DNA of 64,000 bases, from assembly GCA_000827265.1 (NCBI GenBank), contig KN834817.1:199539-263538 (forward strand). The letters run 5' to 3'. Shown one piece after another: positions 23,389 to 34,984 of this stretch (position 1 is its first letter; the number at the start of each line of letters is the position of its first letter). The notes under the pieces were generated by a model. The model made no database searches and was not told the DNA's origin. It worked only from the letters and a program-made list of their open reading frames with translations. The translations under genes and the position numbers were made by a program. The DNA comes from Collybiopsis luxurians FD-317 M1. Taxonomy: Eukaryota; Basidiomycota; Agaricomycetes; Agaricales; Omphalotaceae.

Positions 23389-24257
23389 GGTGAACGCAAG
23401 ATATTGGATACTAAGGAGGTTAGGCTATAGAGGAGTTTACAAGACCAGCTTGTCGAGTGACCTGCACCGAGGGGGGAGCAATGAGTGGCGTTCATAGCTG
23501 TAGGAAGCATTTTATAGGACTACGCATATATCTGGCGGTGTAATCGAGCTATATGGGGCCATAGTGCTACCAATGAATGAAAATGTGAGACGTTCGCCGT
23601 GGCCTATGCAGAAGGATGTGTTGCAGAATCCCCCCTGATAATTGTAATTCAATATGGATTTACTATGTAGAGAGAGTTATGGCGATGTTGAGCAACTATG
23701 TAGCATAGTGCCTGGCAATGGGCGCATGTATAGACTTGATGGTACTAGTTTTGCATAGTTTTGCATAGACTTTCGGCGAATGCCATCTGACGAGCTCGAT
23801 AGTATTTAGGAATCGTAATTCAGTCGATGGCCATTCTGAAACGTACCGGAGAGAGATTCTGTATAAACTAGAATATGTATCGAGGCTGTGAAAAGAACAA
23901 GTTATAGAGTTATCCGACAATTATGCCGAAAATGCAGCCATCCCGTTCCCACCGGGAAGAGAAAAGTAATTCTCAAACCAGACCTTCCGCCTATCCGAGT
24001 CCGAAGGCTATTCGCTTCCTCCTTGTATCGGTCGAAAACAATCCCATCTAGTGTGTGAAACCTTATCCAAACACAGCTATGAAGCCACTTGCACTTCCGA
24101 CAATCAAGCTGCTGCTTGCATAAAAAGCGTTCTTAATAGTTGGTTGTTCTGTATGGTTCATTCATGGGAAGGTAGTGGTCACAGCAAATGAGCGTTGTAA
24201 GTATGATATCTGCAATAATTATCACGATAAGTACAGTGGCAGGGTAGCCCCATCCGT

Positions 24258-25737
24258 TCACTGATAGACGTGGATATAGTTGATCTCCCATTGGGCGTCT
24301 GCATGGAGCAACCCAATCAGAAACGACAGAGTGACTCGAAGCTCTGGACTCGCCTTTGAAGTTGGAAGGATCAGCTACAGCGGATGCGCACGTTCCGGGA
24401 CACCCAGAGGTAGGGTACATTGCGCCACTCCAATCTCCACAGAGGCTGGTGTTCTGGAAGGATATTCACGACGAGTTAGAAGGCATTTCCAGAGAAACGT
24501 AACGGAAAAACGGGGGAAGACAGCAGGCGCTTTTATGAACGGCTTCCAATTATATAAGTAAAAACACTCACAATTGTGATCGAGTGGTCCTTGAAGTGGT
24601 CGGCAGAGCATGTGTTTCCAAACTTGAGGTAGGACACCGGAGCTCCCCAGCCAGAAGGAGTCGGTTTCCCATTGGAAACATCGGCTGGGATCTTGTTTCT
24701 GGGGAAAAACCAGACCTGAATACCGTCGGAGGGATCCCAGAGTTGTGCTGTTGGAGGTGTTCTAGAAATTGTAAAAAGGAAGGAATGAGAAGTATGCTAA
24801 CCCATAACTCCTCCTCCGTTCTTATTGAAGCCATTCCCGAAACTAACAGGGTCGTTATCTATGGTTGGGCAGCCTGTATTGTCGGAACCGATGCTTTGAC
24901 AGGAAGGATGATTGGCAGGGGTTCCAGTGATCTTAACGGACGGATCGAGTGAACAGCCTGGTCCAGTGTGCATTGTGATTTGGTTAGCCCCAGTGGCGGT
25001 CGGTCCCTGGTTAACACCTTCTATATATTGAATACTCTGTCTGAATCGTTCAAGAAAACACTCACCTTCGACAACATCAATTTCGCCTATGCATGGAACA
25101 TCAGTATGGAATTACAGTTTCCAGAATGTACTGACCATCATTAGGCCATGAAGCTGTTTGTACAGTCCATAATGCCGGCCAACTATTTTCGAAGATAAAA
25201 GTAAGAGTCGCACTCGAGAGAGCAGTTTGACTGAACTCACGTTGAGCACCCCACGGGCATTTTTTTAACATCATACAGAAAGAGGCCCCCGTTGTACGCC
25301 TTCTTACTCGAAATCCGAGTTCTCAGTACAAAACGGTGCTCAGAATCTCTTTTGCTGGGATAGAATAAGCACCTACGAGTCACGGTTCTGTCCGACGGCC
25401 AATTTTGTCGCGGAGTCAACCCCCAGCGTGGCGATGTTGTTGTTGACCTTTGCAAGTCCCTTAGACTTGGCATCCGCCTCGTTGAGGTAGTTTACCATGC
25501 CGTGTGTGGGATCCGGGTTAGAAAAAAATTCGAACGAACTAGACAAACGTGAAAGGATGAATTCAGGTATATTTGCAACGAGAAAAGGTCTTACTCGAAG
25601 AAACCGGCACCTTCATATTTATCCGAAATTGCCCAAGTCTTACCAGCTCGAATGCTGAATGTAGAATTCAGAGGCAATCCAAGAGAAAGGAGTGGAAGGG
25701 TTAAAAAGAGCGAAATTGTTTGGATTTTGGCAAACGT
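24258..25737 (-). CDS. GH16 family glucanase, copy 2, start codon changed to ACG
   Basis: Collinear with copy 1 along its length: YEGAGFF, GMVNYLNEADAKSKGLAKVN, AYNGGLFLYDVKKMPVGC, WPALWTVQTASWPND, the catalytic GEIDVVEGVN, NQITMHTGPGCSLD, NGFNKNGGGVMG, WDPSDGIQVWFFPRNKIP, CASAVADPSNFKG and INYIHVYQ, stop at 24258-24260. The codon matching the ATG of copy 1 is ACG (25735-25737), while the following signal-peptide codons (TFAKIQTISLFLTLPLLSL) are kept. The next in-frame Met is in GMVNY, beyond the signal peptide. Two introns cut the catalytic motif (after the first base of the Gly codon and after VVE) that are absent from copy 1. Catalytic residues are intact. Either it starts at a near-cognate ACG or it is newly inactive. 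Confidence 0.8.
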
Positions 25738-25739
25738 GG

Positions 25740-27750
25740 TTCAGAGCGAAAAGCGATGAAAGATAAGGGGAAGAGTAAAGACTTAAATAGGGTGCAAAAA
25801 CAAGACCAGCTTGTTAAGTGACCGGCACACGATGGGAGGGGAGACAGGATATCATGAAGACTTTATAGAGTTTGATTCAACCCTCAGTGACGCTTGATTT
25901 AAGTAAGAAGGTGCCATGCGGTGAGGCGAAGTCGATTGAATCAGCTACTCGGCTTGAATAGGTAAGTAGCCACAGTGCCACAATCATATTAAGGCGAAGA
26001 GATGCGTAGGGATGCGGGACCGCGTCAAGTGGAGCAGGTAGTAAAATCCAGCAGATGGCTTACCGTTTTCATATGCAGTCAAACTTCGAAGATATGACAG
26101 TTAATCTGTTTCGCCATCGTCGAGATATTCTAAAAAGGCGCAGCTCGGGAATGAGAGTACAGCTTTGACCTACGAGTTTTCACCTTATTTGATCGCATAG
26201 CCGTGGCCTTGAGATGCCAGTAGATAGCATCATTGTGCAATGAAATCCGGGTTCTACTTGTCCGAAAGCTGAGTATTTTGATATGACTCAAGATTCTTGA
26301 GTCAAGTATAAGTCCGAATGTATCGATTCACGGTTTTCCTGCATATACAGCTTTGCGTTATCCGAGCATCAACATGTTGTCAACATGGATGAAGAAATGA
26401 AGGGAGACTTCGGTAGGTGCCGGACCGGCAGGTGGCAAACCTCCGGCCTCCTGCCTCCGCCTGAGCCTCCATGCCTTGAACTTCGTTCACCGCCTTTCGA
26501 CAAGGATTCCTCTACACCGCGCTACGCAGACGGTTAAATGCTACCATGACTACAATTGAAACCCACTTTTTGAACCGCATACCGTTAAGAGAGTAGTATG
26601 AGCGTGACATCGTGTAAGGGTCACAGAAAGTCAAGAATTGAACCCATCTGGAGAATATCATACGGAAAATTTGCGGTTTTATCTGAGACTTCTTTTCCCA
26701 AACCCTCCTGACTGAGTCTCATACGCTCGTTCTAGACAGTACAAGAATTTAGAAAATCCTCAGCCTCTAGATCTTCCCCGGAGGAGGTCTTTCACCTCCA
26801 GTGATGTATTTCCTTCCTGGTGACTCAAGTTCGGAACCTCATTCAGTTATGCCAAGAGCAAAACGAGCTCCTCCAAACTTCACTCAGGCAGGCTGTGACC
26901 TCACTTTCCGGAATCGGTACCATGTTATAATCCTTGGGTGAAGAACCAGCCCTCCTCAAATCCTCCCTAGATGCAGCTCAGTAACTTACAGTTCACTGGA
27001 CTCAGGATAATGACTCTATCCATGGCACTCCTATATTAGTCTTATCTTCATTGCTTTTACATGTTTCATCCGATCGTAAATGGTATGAGACCCTACCTAC
27101 TACTCGAACTCTTTGCATACCCTTTTCTTCGCCATCATGCATCGAGATATCTCACCATCTGATCCGTTAATGATTTCTTCATCCCCTGCTGCATCGCCAA
27201 CGGATGACATGGCGCCTATGTTGGCAAAACTTTGCGGGTTTTTCAATAGGCATTAGGAACTGCTTCATCTATGATCCTTTCGATGAGAGTAAACCATGGT
27301 TTATTATATTCTCGTTCTGTTACCTACTGAGCACACATTTAATCTTACATTACAGTGGAGACGAGTTGACGAGGTTGGAATCTTCCTACCTAAATTACTT
27401 TATAAGTGTGGCCAGCCAATAAAAGTTATTTTCCTTGTTTTCCTGCCGTCAGCAATGCATCAGTTTCGGCAAGAGCCCGGGAATCAATCAAGTATCGTAT
27501 ATGGCGCGGGCTCGTTGAAGTCTGACAATCCCAATCAAAACACATATGCTATTGGTTTCTGCTCATTCGTACATTCATATACGTAGCGATCATTGATCAT
27601 GACTTGCACCGTCGAGGTGCAGCTCTTGACAGCATACATACCATTTGAACCGAAGTGCAGATCTTCAATGAGTAGACGTTACAAGGTTAAGAAGTAACTC
27701 TCCTTGCAGTCTTATTATGCTAGCTTCCTTCCTCTTTTTCGAAGCAAGGT
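25740..27750. other. Intergenic region, no gene seen
   Basis: Two kilobases between the 5' end of GH16 copy 2 and the 3' end of the first dehydrogenase. The first 300 bp should hold the GH16 promoter. I see no coding frame, TIR or tandem repeat. Confidence 0.4.
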
Positions 27751-27754
27751 ACAT

Positions 27755-28709
27755 TCACCATGGTATCTCACCATTAGGACCGTAAAACCGGGCTTTCAAA
27801 AAGTGATGGTGGTCGATATCGCTTCCTGATTGTGAAATCGCCCAACTCACCCGTCTTTTCCTTTTCCTCAGCTTCCAGTAAAGCAAATGGAAGCAGTACC
27901 TTCGCACCATCTTCCGCAGTTCTATTGCCGAAATAACTGTTGAGCTTTGTCGCCGCAAGTCCAGGAGTCACTGCATTCACGCGAATATTTTCGTCTTTCA
28001 GCTCATGCGCCAATGCAATTGAATACGAGTTGAGTGCGGCTTTGGAAGTACTGTATGCGGAAAAGGGACCCGGAATACGGATAGAAGGGTTTGCTTGGCT
28101 GGTATTTGAAGATAATTCGGAAGTAACATTGAGGATTATTGCATGGCCTCTTTCAGAGGATGATTGGCGGAGGAGAGGGAGGAAAATGTTGGTGGTGGAA
28201 ATGAGGCTGAATAAATTCGTTTCAAAAGCATCATGGTAGGCAGAAAGATCGGCCCCCGCTGCATGGCCAAGGGGCTGGATACCTGCGTAAGTGAGCATCC
28301 CGGTCGATTTGATGAGGTTTAGGTGCGTACCAGCGTTATTCACTAGAGTATCGAGCCTTCCATTTTCTTTCTCGATTGCTTCTTTTGCTGCAACTATAGA
28401 TGTTTGATCTTTCACATCGAGGTGAACATATTCCACTTTGACTCCATGTTCTTTTTCCAGCTTTATCCTGTGCAATTGTAATGGACAGTTAGTCCGATAT
28501 TAAATCCGACTGTTGTCTACGTACTGAGCTGCTGTTCCTTTTTCTTTGTTTCGGGAAGCAAGGTACACCCGACGACCTTTCTGCGCAAGGAGGCGTACGA
28601 GTTCGTACCCTATTCCATCGTTGGCCCCGGTGACAAGAATAACGCGATAGATACATATAACATCACATACAGTTTCGTTTACGCGGAATAAGACACGGAA
28701 ACATTTCAT
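27755..28709 (-). CDS. Short-chain dehydrogenase/reductase, copy 1, with a replaced 5' end
   Basis: Classical SDR: cofactor motif TGANDGIGYELVRLL, NNAG, catalytic YSTSK with a preceding Ser (LNVTSELSS) and PG motif (NAVTPGLAATKLNSY). The C-terminus is FYGPNGEIPW at TGA 27755-27757, reached by a 58-nt intron after EKTG (alternative reading through it gives a different tail). Compared with copy 2 (29225-30143) it is very similar up to VILVTGAND. Similarity then stops abruptly; the copy 2 start MSLFSESERR is absent and an unrelated MKCFRVLFRVNETVCDVICI stands there instead. Probably a 5'-truncated tandem duplicate using a chance start at 28709. Substrate unknown; closest to retinol-dehydrogenase/carbonyl-reductase-like fungal SDRs. 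Confidence 0.75.
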
Positions 28710-29224
28710 CTAAATCGAGTGTATCTCACATTCAAAATTCGACGAAGACACATGAGATTCAACTGAAAAAAGGTACCTGAACGATACTATATCGACCATT
28801 TTAAAATGAGTGCTGATGCAGTATATGTGCGTTCAGCATCTAGCTTAGCTATTGCATCGAATGTCATGGACCGCAAAGGCCGATGGGTCAAAGAGAGGGA
28901 GGCGAAGCTATGTAAGACTTATGGTTTCTGATTCCATGTGTACTGCACAGATCTCAGCTTTTATCTTGATCTGACGCGGTCTTTATGCGTTACAGTGGAC
29001 ACAAATCTCGATTGCAAAGACAGTTCCTGATACATATATGTTCTACGTCGTTATTTCTTGCTCTGCGGCTGTTAAATCCAATCCTGTATTCTTGCTTTTT
29101 CTCCTTGACTGGATTGTATACAAGAACGACAATCTGATCCCCAACCGTTAAGAACTAAACTCTCCTTTCAGTCTTATTACGCTACCTTCTTTTCTCTGTG
29201 TTTGAAGCAAGTTCGAAGATACCT

Positions 29225-30143
29225 TTACCATGGCATCTCACCATCAGGACCGTAAAACCGGGCTTTCAAAAAGCGACGGCAGTCAATATGGCCTCCTAAT
29301 CGTGAAATCGCCCAACTCACCCGTCTTTTCCTTTTCCTCAGCTTCCAGTAGAGCAAATGGAAGCAGTACCTTCGCACCGTCTTCCGGAGTTCTATTGCCG
29401 AAATAATTGTATAGCTTTGTCGCCGTAATTCCAGGAGTCACTACATTCACGCGAATATTTTCGTCTTTTAACTCATGCGCCAATGCAATCGAATACGAGT
29501 TGAGTGCGGCTTTGGAAGCACTGTATGCAGAATTGGGACCGGGATTGCGGATAGAAGGGTTTGCTTGGTTGGTGTTCGAAGATAATCCGGAAGTAACATT
29601 GAGGATTATGGCGTGACCTCTTCCGGAGGATGATTGGCGGAGGAGAGGAAGGAAAATGTTGGTAGTGGAAATGAGGCCGAATAAATTCGTTTCAAAAGCA
29701 TCATGGTAGGCAGAAAGATCGGCCCCCGCTGCAGGACTACGGGTCAGGATACCTGCGTAGGTGAGCATTCCAGTCGATTTGATGAGGTTTAGGTGCGCAC
29801 CAGCGTTATTTACTAGAGTATCGAGTCTTCCTTCTTCTTTCTCGATTGCTTCCTTTGCTGCAAGTATAGATATTTGATCTTTCACATCGAGGTGAACATA
29901 TTCCACTTTGACTCCATGTTCTTTCTCCAGCTTTGTCCTGTGCAATTGTAATGGACAATCAGTCCGACATTAAACCTGACTACTGTCTACGTACTGGGCT
30001 GCTACCCCCTTTTCTTTGTTTCGGGAACCAAGGTACACTCGATGACCTTTCTGCGCAAGGAGGCGTACGAGTTCGTACCCTATTCCGTCGTTGGCCCCAG
30101 TGACAAGAATAACACGACGTTCCGACTCGGAGAATAGAGACAT
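29225..30143 (-). CDS. Short-chain dehydrogenase/reductase, copy 2
   Basis: Starts at ATG 30143 (MSLFSESERRVILVTGAND); an upstream in-frame Met at 30185 is possible. SDR motifs: TGANDGIGYELV, HLDVKDQ, NNAG, catalytic YSASK, PG (VTPGITATKLYNYF). Two introns: one about 29943-29997 after the cofactor domain and one of 58 nt near the end leading to FYGPDGEMPW at TAA 29225-29227. Downstream flank is similar to that of copy 1, so the duplication unit is at least 1 kb. NAD(P)-dependent oxidoreductase, probably cytosolic. Confidence 0.88.
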
Positions 30144-30312
30144 TGCGGTATGATTGCTTTGTGGAAGGTGATAATTATTCACCATTTCCTCTGCCCTTTA
30201 AATGCTTAAATTGCCCATCCTGGTGGTAGAGAGAACTCTTCCGACCTGGATCCGTTGCAATGATCCCGCGATAGATCCGAGGATAGGATGGACTATGCTG
30301 TTCAAACGAGCG

Positions 30313-30395
30313 AAAAAATAAAAGTGCCCCACAAACCTAAAAGTACCCCCAGACATAAAGTGCCCCCAACATCGAGTGTGCCCCCCACACGACAC
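30313..30395. repeat. Short imperfect tandem repeat, about 20-bp unit, four copies
   Basis: The words aaaagtgcccc, aaaagtaccccc, aaagtgccccc and gtgtgcccccc follow each other at about 18-22 bp spacing. Just upstream of SDR copy 2. Could be a minisatellite or transcription-factor site cluster; nothing more can be said. Confidence 0.5.
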
Positions 30396-30399
30396 TCTG

Positions 30400-32539
30400 A
30401 ATTTTTTTCGGAGGAAATACCCAAAATGGAAATTATTGCTCACTGGTCACGCTTCGTTCCTCAAAGGTTGTGGCAAAGATAACTGGATACTAAGTGTATT
30501 AAATGTTTACTAGGTAGTAGAAAGAACATATACAGTGATAAAAAGAACTATTCTGTAACTTGAGAAGTTCAGGAAATGAAAACGAAGTAGAAAATGCTCA
30601 AAGAGGCAGAGGGAAATACAGCGATACACGGCTATATAGTTAGGTGTCTATTCAAAATGGAGCTGCGCGACGAGCAACCGGCACTCGGCAAATCCATAAA
30701 TCCAATTAAGACCCATAGTAAGTATGAGCACTCTCGATCGGAGCGGAGACTCGAGCACCCTGTCCTAGTGTCTAAGGTTCAAGTGTCCGAACAAGTCCCT
30801 CGACTCTTGAGGTCTAAGCCAGATGAAAAAACGATGTTCATGTGTGTTTACTAACCCCCCACGCCCGACGCCATATAAGTAAGGTACTACAATGTTCTCT
30901 AAGGCGACGTCTTGGGCTTTCTTTTGTGCTTTTCTTCACAAACTTGGCACAATGACGCCAAATTTGAAATTTCTTGGTCTCTTGCCCTCATTTCCCATTT
31001 GGGTCCAAGCGATAACCTCTCCAAAAATCAGACATCAAGTCTCCTCCAGAGTCGATATTGGTTACTTCTTTTATTAACCTCGCTAAGCACCGACTTGACA
31101 ACACATCAATCTCTTTAACCTGTCTGAGAATCTGTTCTAGTCAGCAACTATGCGCTTTTGAACAATATCTAGATGCAACAACGACAATTATCGTAATTTT
31201 GCAATGTTAAAATTGCTTCTATATGCTTGATCATCTTCTGAGGTACTGCTCCATCCTCCTCACTTTGTACTATCCAACGATGAATCCTATCTCGTATACC
31301 AACGCAGAGCTCCAGGTCCTTAACACCAGGCTTGAACCATCTAACAAAACTCTGGTCGAGCTTATTCGACACATTATCTGCTTGCAGCACTGCATCACTC
31401 AGCAACACAAGAGCTTATTGGCTATCCCTCGGAATTGAAAGGCTGCATAATTCCGGTGATTCATTAGATGAAAAACACCCTGGCAGGCTGATTTTGGTTG
31501 GACGCAGACACCCTGAAGACCCTCATTTTTGAAAGTTGATTGCCGAAAAAAACCCTAGTTACGCGGTAATAGAGAAAACACTTGCAGATATCAACGACTA
31601 TCTTGATAGTGTTTGCTTTCTTGCTCGCTCTTGCTAAATCCAACCTCTTCCGTGGCCACTACAGGAAGTGGATTTACTCTATGAATGCAATTTTCGTGAA
31701 CATATACCTTATTAAAGACCCCCTGAACAGCCGACCGGAACGTCTGTCTGTTTACCTCAAGTGTTCATCTGGGCTGTGAGTGACGCGTCTCTCCCCAGCA
31801 AAACTGATAAACTTGGTTCTAGGCAGCATATATGCTCGTAGTTGCTCCACTTTCTGACCTTGATACGGAAATCCAACGTATTATTCACTTTCGGACGTCC
31901 CTCCATAATGGAGCCCTGCTTGCAAGGGTCGCCTCAGGATTTTCGACCACTCGGAGGAACTACATCAGCTTCAATCGTGCGCATAACGTTGCGAGTGATG
32001 AAGTGGAAGGTGGCGGAGATGTACTTTGCGATAGTGGTTTTACTATATGCAACAAACTACAGTAGTTAGACAATAAACCACATTCTAGTCTCCTGTAAGC
32101 AGACTGTCGAAATACACTGGCGATCAACAATGATGTGTGTGTTATATGAAACCATGCTTAGAATATCCACTTCCCGATACATAGGATAAGTATCAGTAAC
32201 GCTTTCTACTTTCCAACTATTTGGATAGAATTGCACCTTAGATGCTACGAGAAGGGTCAGGTCGGTGCGGCGCACCTCAGTATTCCTGATTTGTCTGGAG
32301 CCATGCGTGGAGCAAAAGTCTGCAGTGCAGTTGCACCAAGAGGCAAAGATGCGACTTCGACTCCAGATTTGACCATTATAACAAGTAAACTGGGTCGTGA
32401 TGCCTGTTGATGGTAAGGGTTTGTAGGTTGGGCCCGAGAGTAGTTACTTGGGAAATAGTCAAACCGTAGTTCAGCTCTTTATAATATGTCACGTGCTCTT
32501 ACCCAAAGTGCTGGTAATCTCTACTGATAGTGAGCTTTG
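30400..32539. other. No recognisable gene
   Basis: Short frames on both strands only. A minus-strand stretch at 31169-31408 (LDQSFVRWFKPGVKDLELCV, DRIHRWIVQSEEDGAVP) and one at 32066-32275 look somewhat protein-like but have no motif or joinable exons. Confidence 0.35.
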
Positions 32540-33000
32540 TTACAGAGCCTACAACCTAGAAGGACGGACACGAACAAAATTTATCCTTATACCTCTAACT
32601 CTCCCAGTACTGACTGGGACCGTTGAGGTGAGGAGGTTATTTCTTTCGAAGCGCCAGTTCCGCTTATGATTGCCATCCACAGGCTCGTCAAGCGAAAGGT
32701 ATTTGAGATGAGTATCTAAGAGTCTTCCATGTTTCTGCGGGGCAATCAACACCCAGCCAGATGATGAGACGACCGTGGATGTTAGAGTACTACTATATAT
32801 TCCGAGTCGCTAGTGAAGCCAGAAGTGTCATCAAATTTGCATCCTTCGGTGGGGGCATTCGACCCAAAAATTGTCCAACAGATGCATCGTAAGGCTTTGT
32901 GGTGCTAAGCCTTTTTAAGGAGGAAAATTGCATGGACAAAACTTCGACCCAGAGAGGTTAAGGTTGTTCGCAGTGGAGGGTTAGTAAACGGAGACCTTAA
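32540..33000 (-). pseudogene. Degenerate fragment of an F-box gene
   Basis: Nucleotides 32840-32960 resemble 33900-34010 inside the intact F-box gene next door: gcattcgacccaaaaattg versus gcatttgacccaagaactg, and aaggaggaaaattgcatgg versus aaagaggagagattgcacc. The reading frame is not kept, and the left part (32549-32752) has only weak coding character. A diverged, truncated tandem copy. Confidence 0.5.
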
Positions 33001-33251
33001 ACAAGTATTGGAAAAGGATCAGAGTCAACTTTTACCGTCAGCGAGATGCGTTACATCTGAGAGGATGCGAGGCCGATCGGCATATTGCAAATTGACGAAT
33101 TGCCCAGTGACCGTTTACGCACAAGTTCAAAGTCTTCCAGCGTGCTGCTTGTTTCGAGTAAGTAATGACTCGAACACTCTTTTCTGGCTTAGAGAATCAC
33201 TAAGTGTGCTTAGATAAACTGAGTTTTCAGATTGCCTATTGAAGTAGCTAA

Positions 33252-34979
33252 TTAATCAAGCTGGAGTTGGAGCCCAGACGCTTCGAGAGGTGCTAAAGAT
33301 GTGCGAATATGGCTAACTACCCCTTCATCTCTCGGAATCATTGTAAACGAGAATTTCCGCAGAATCGACACGTTGGGCGGCAAAGATTCTGTGTTAGATC
33401 GGGAGTAAACCATTTCGACAATGTCTTGCACAAATTCATTGGAAGACCCGAGTGATGAAGTGGTATTTTTTCCATCTATTTCGATAGCGACGGACTGTAA
33501 GTTTCGCCCAAGGATTTCCTCACCTTCCCGAATCGTAAGGCAGGCAAATAATTCTCCAGGATATTCCACGAACTCATCGGTATTGTAGCTCCCTGAGACA
33601 GTCATAATATTCACAGGGGGATGAGTGTAAATGAATTCCAGCGCTTCATAATCGTAAAAGTTGTCGAGCCTCAGCTCTTGCAGTTTGGATTCTGACTGGA
33701 GAAGCATGGAAGATACTCCTGCAATATTTGGAACATCCCCCGCTTCAAGGGACAGGTAGTTCAAACTGGGCGCACGAAGAGACTGCCAAGCTTCTACGGG
33801 ACAATTTTCTAACAAAACTGATAGACGGCGTAGGCTGGAGGAATAGAATGTGCTCCCAGGCTGTTCGTCAGCAGTAAAACCAGAAGTTGTGGTCAAATTA
33901 CACTCCTCGAGTGAGGGCATTTGACCCAAGAACTGCCCTACGGATACCCCTTGAACGCCGACAGTTTCAAGCTTCTTCAAAGAGGAGAGATTGCACCGGC
34001 AAAAATCTGACCAAGACAATTCAAAACTGCCTGTCGAGAGTGTTTCCAAATGGGTACTTCGAACTAATGTTGGCAGAAGGCTAGTGGCGTGACTAGCAAA
34101 ATCTCCACCGAAGCGAAGATGCCGGAGACTTGATGGGATAAAAGGTTGCTCTCCAGATTGCCAAAGGGAAATGAAATGTGATACCGACTTGGGCCAATTA
34201 GGCAGGAGCAACTCAAGATGCTTCCATCGGGCTGCCTGTTTGAGAAACAAGCAGAGTGCATGCTCCTGAATGAAGTTGGTGCCAACAGAGTCCAATTCAA
34301 CAGAAAGGCTCAATGGCGCATCCGCTGACCTCGAGAGACATGCAGAGAGAATGGTCAAGATCTCGGATCCTTTTTTTTCCCAACTTCGAAGTGCCCGAAG
34401 GTCGAGAGAAAAGGATGTCCAAAAACTAGGTCTTGAGAAGACAACTTTCCGCCAAAATGTGCAGATGCGGGAAAGGAGGAAGTTCGGACTGAATATACGA
34501 GGGATAGTGACCAATAGAATACGCTTTGGGAACAATGAAAAAGAATAGGTACGCTCGCTTGGCCCGGACCCTGAACGGAGCCCGGAATTCTCAATGTATA
34601 TTGAGAAAATTTCAACCAAGACGTCTTCAGGGAGACGACGGACAGGTGCAGAAAGGGTCATGGTCACATCCATGGAGCGTTTGAATTTGTCGCGTATGCT
34701 TTTTAGCCCTTGCAAAGCGTCCTCCATCTGAGTAATATGGCGGTTGTATTCGACCAAGCGAGAAGTGGCACCTTCTACGAAAGGATCGATTTCCGAAATC
34801 AGCGAAGGACTGTCGACAAACTCTCCCTGCCGAAGTCGGTCTAGGATCGGTCCATCATTGTGAACACCAATTTTCTGAGCAAGCATGCTGACGCAAGAAA
34901 TAACGTGCTGCGCCAGATCGCTGAAAGAGATCCCCGGAGAGTTCAAGTCAAAGTTGGTCATACTAGAAAGAAATGGCAA
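33252..34979 (-). CDS. F-box protein, 575 aa, intronless
   Basis: One continuous frame from ATG 34979. A coiled-coil-like start (VEYNRHITQMEDALQGLKSI) is followed by the F-box (VRRLPEDVLVEIFSIYIE) and a C-W-R-type continuation (LSRICTFWRKVVFSRPSFWT). The rest is a Leu-rich region with LRR-like spacing (SSLRHLRFGGDF, LSSLKKLETVGVQGV, MPSLEECNLTT, SSLRRLSVLLENC, LNYLSLEAGDV, KLQELRLDNFYD). This is the layout of the large agaricomycete F-box family, presumed substrate adaptors of SCF ubiquitin ligases. Internal Met at residue 7 is an alternative start. A decayed copy lies just downstream. Confidence 0.85.
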   Translation of the reverse strand: MPFLSSMTNFDLNSPGISFSDLAQHVISCVSMLAQKIGVHNDGPILDRLRQGEFVDSPSLISEIDPFVEGATSRLVEYNRHITQMEDALQGLKSIRDKFKRSMDVTMTLSAPVRRLPEDVLVEIFSIYIENSGLRSGSGPSERTYSFSLFPKRILLVTIPRIFSPNFLLSRICTFWRKVVFSRPSFWTSFSLDLRALRSWEKKGSEILTILSACLSRSADAPLSLSVELDSVGTNFIQEHALCLFLKQAARWKHLELLLPNWPKSVSHFISLWQSGEQPFIPSSLRHLRFGGDFASHATSLLPTLVRSTHLETLSTGSFELSWSDFCRCNLSSLKKLETVGVQGVSVGQFLGQMPSLEECNLTTTSGFTADEQPGSTFYSSSLRRLSVLLENCPVEAWQSLRAPSLNYLSLEAGDVPNIAGVSSMLLQSESKLQELRLDNFYDYEALEFIYTHPPVNIMTVSGSYNTDEFVEYPGELFACLTIREGEEILGRNLQSVAIEIDGKNTTSSLGSSNEFVQDIVEMVYSRSNTESLPPNVSILRKFSFTMIPRDEGVVSHIRTSLAPLEASGLQLQLD

Positions 34980-34984
34980 ATGTC

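Noticed and set aside
27770..27860. An apparent 25-nt intron near the end of both SDR genes
   Set aside because: A 3' site 33 nt farther gives a normal 58-nt intron and the expected GxxGEIPW-type end, so no ultra-short intron is needed.
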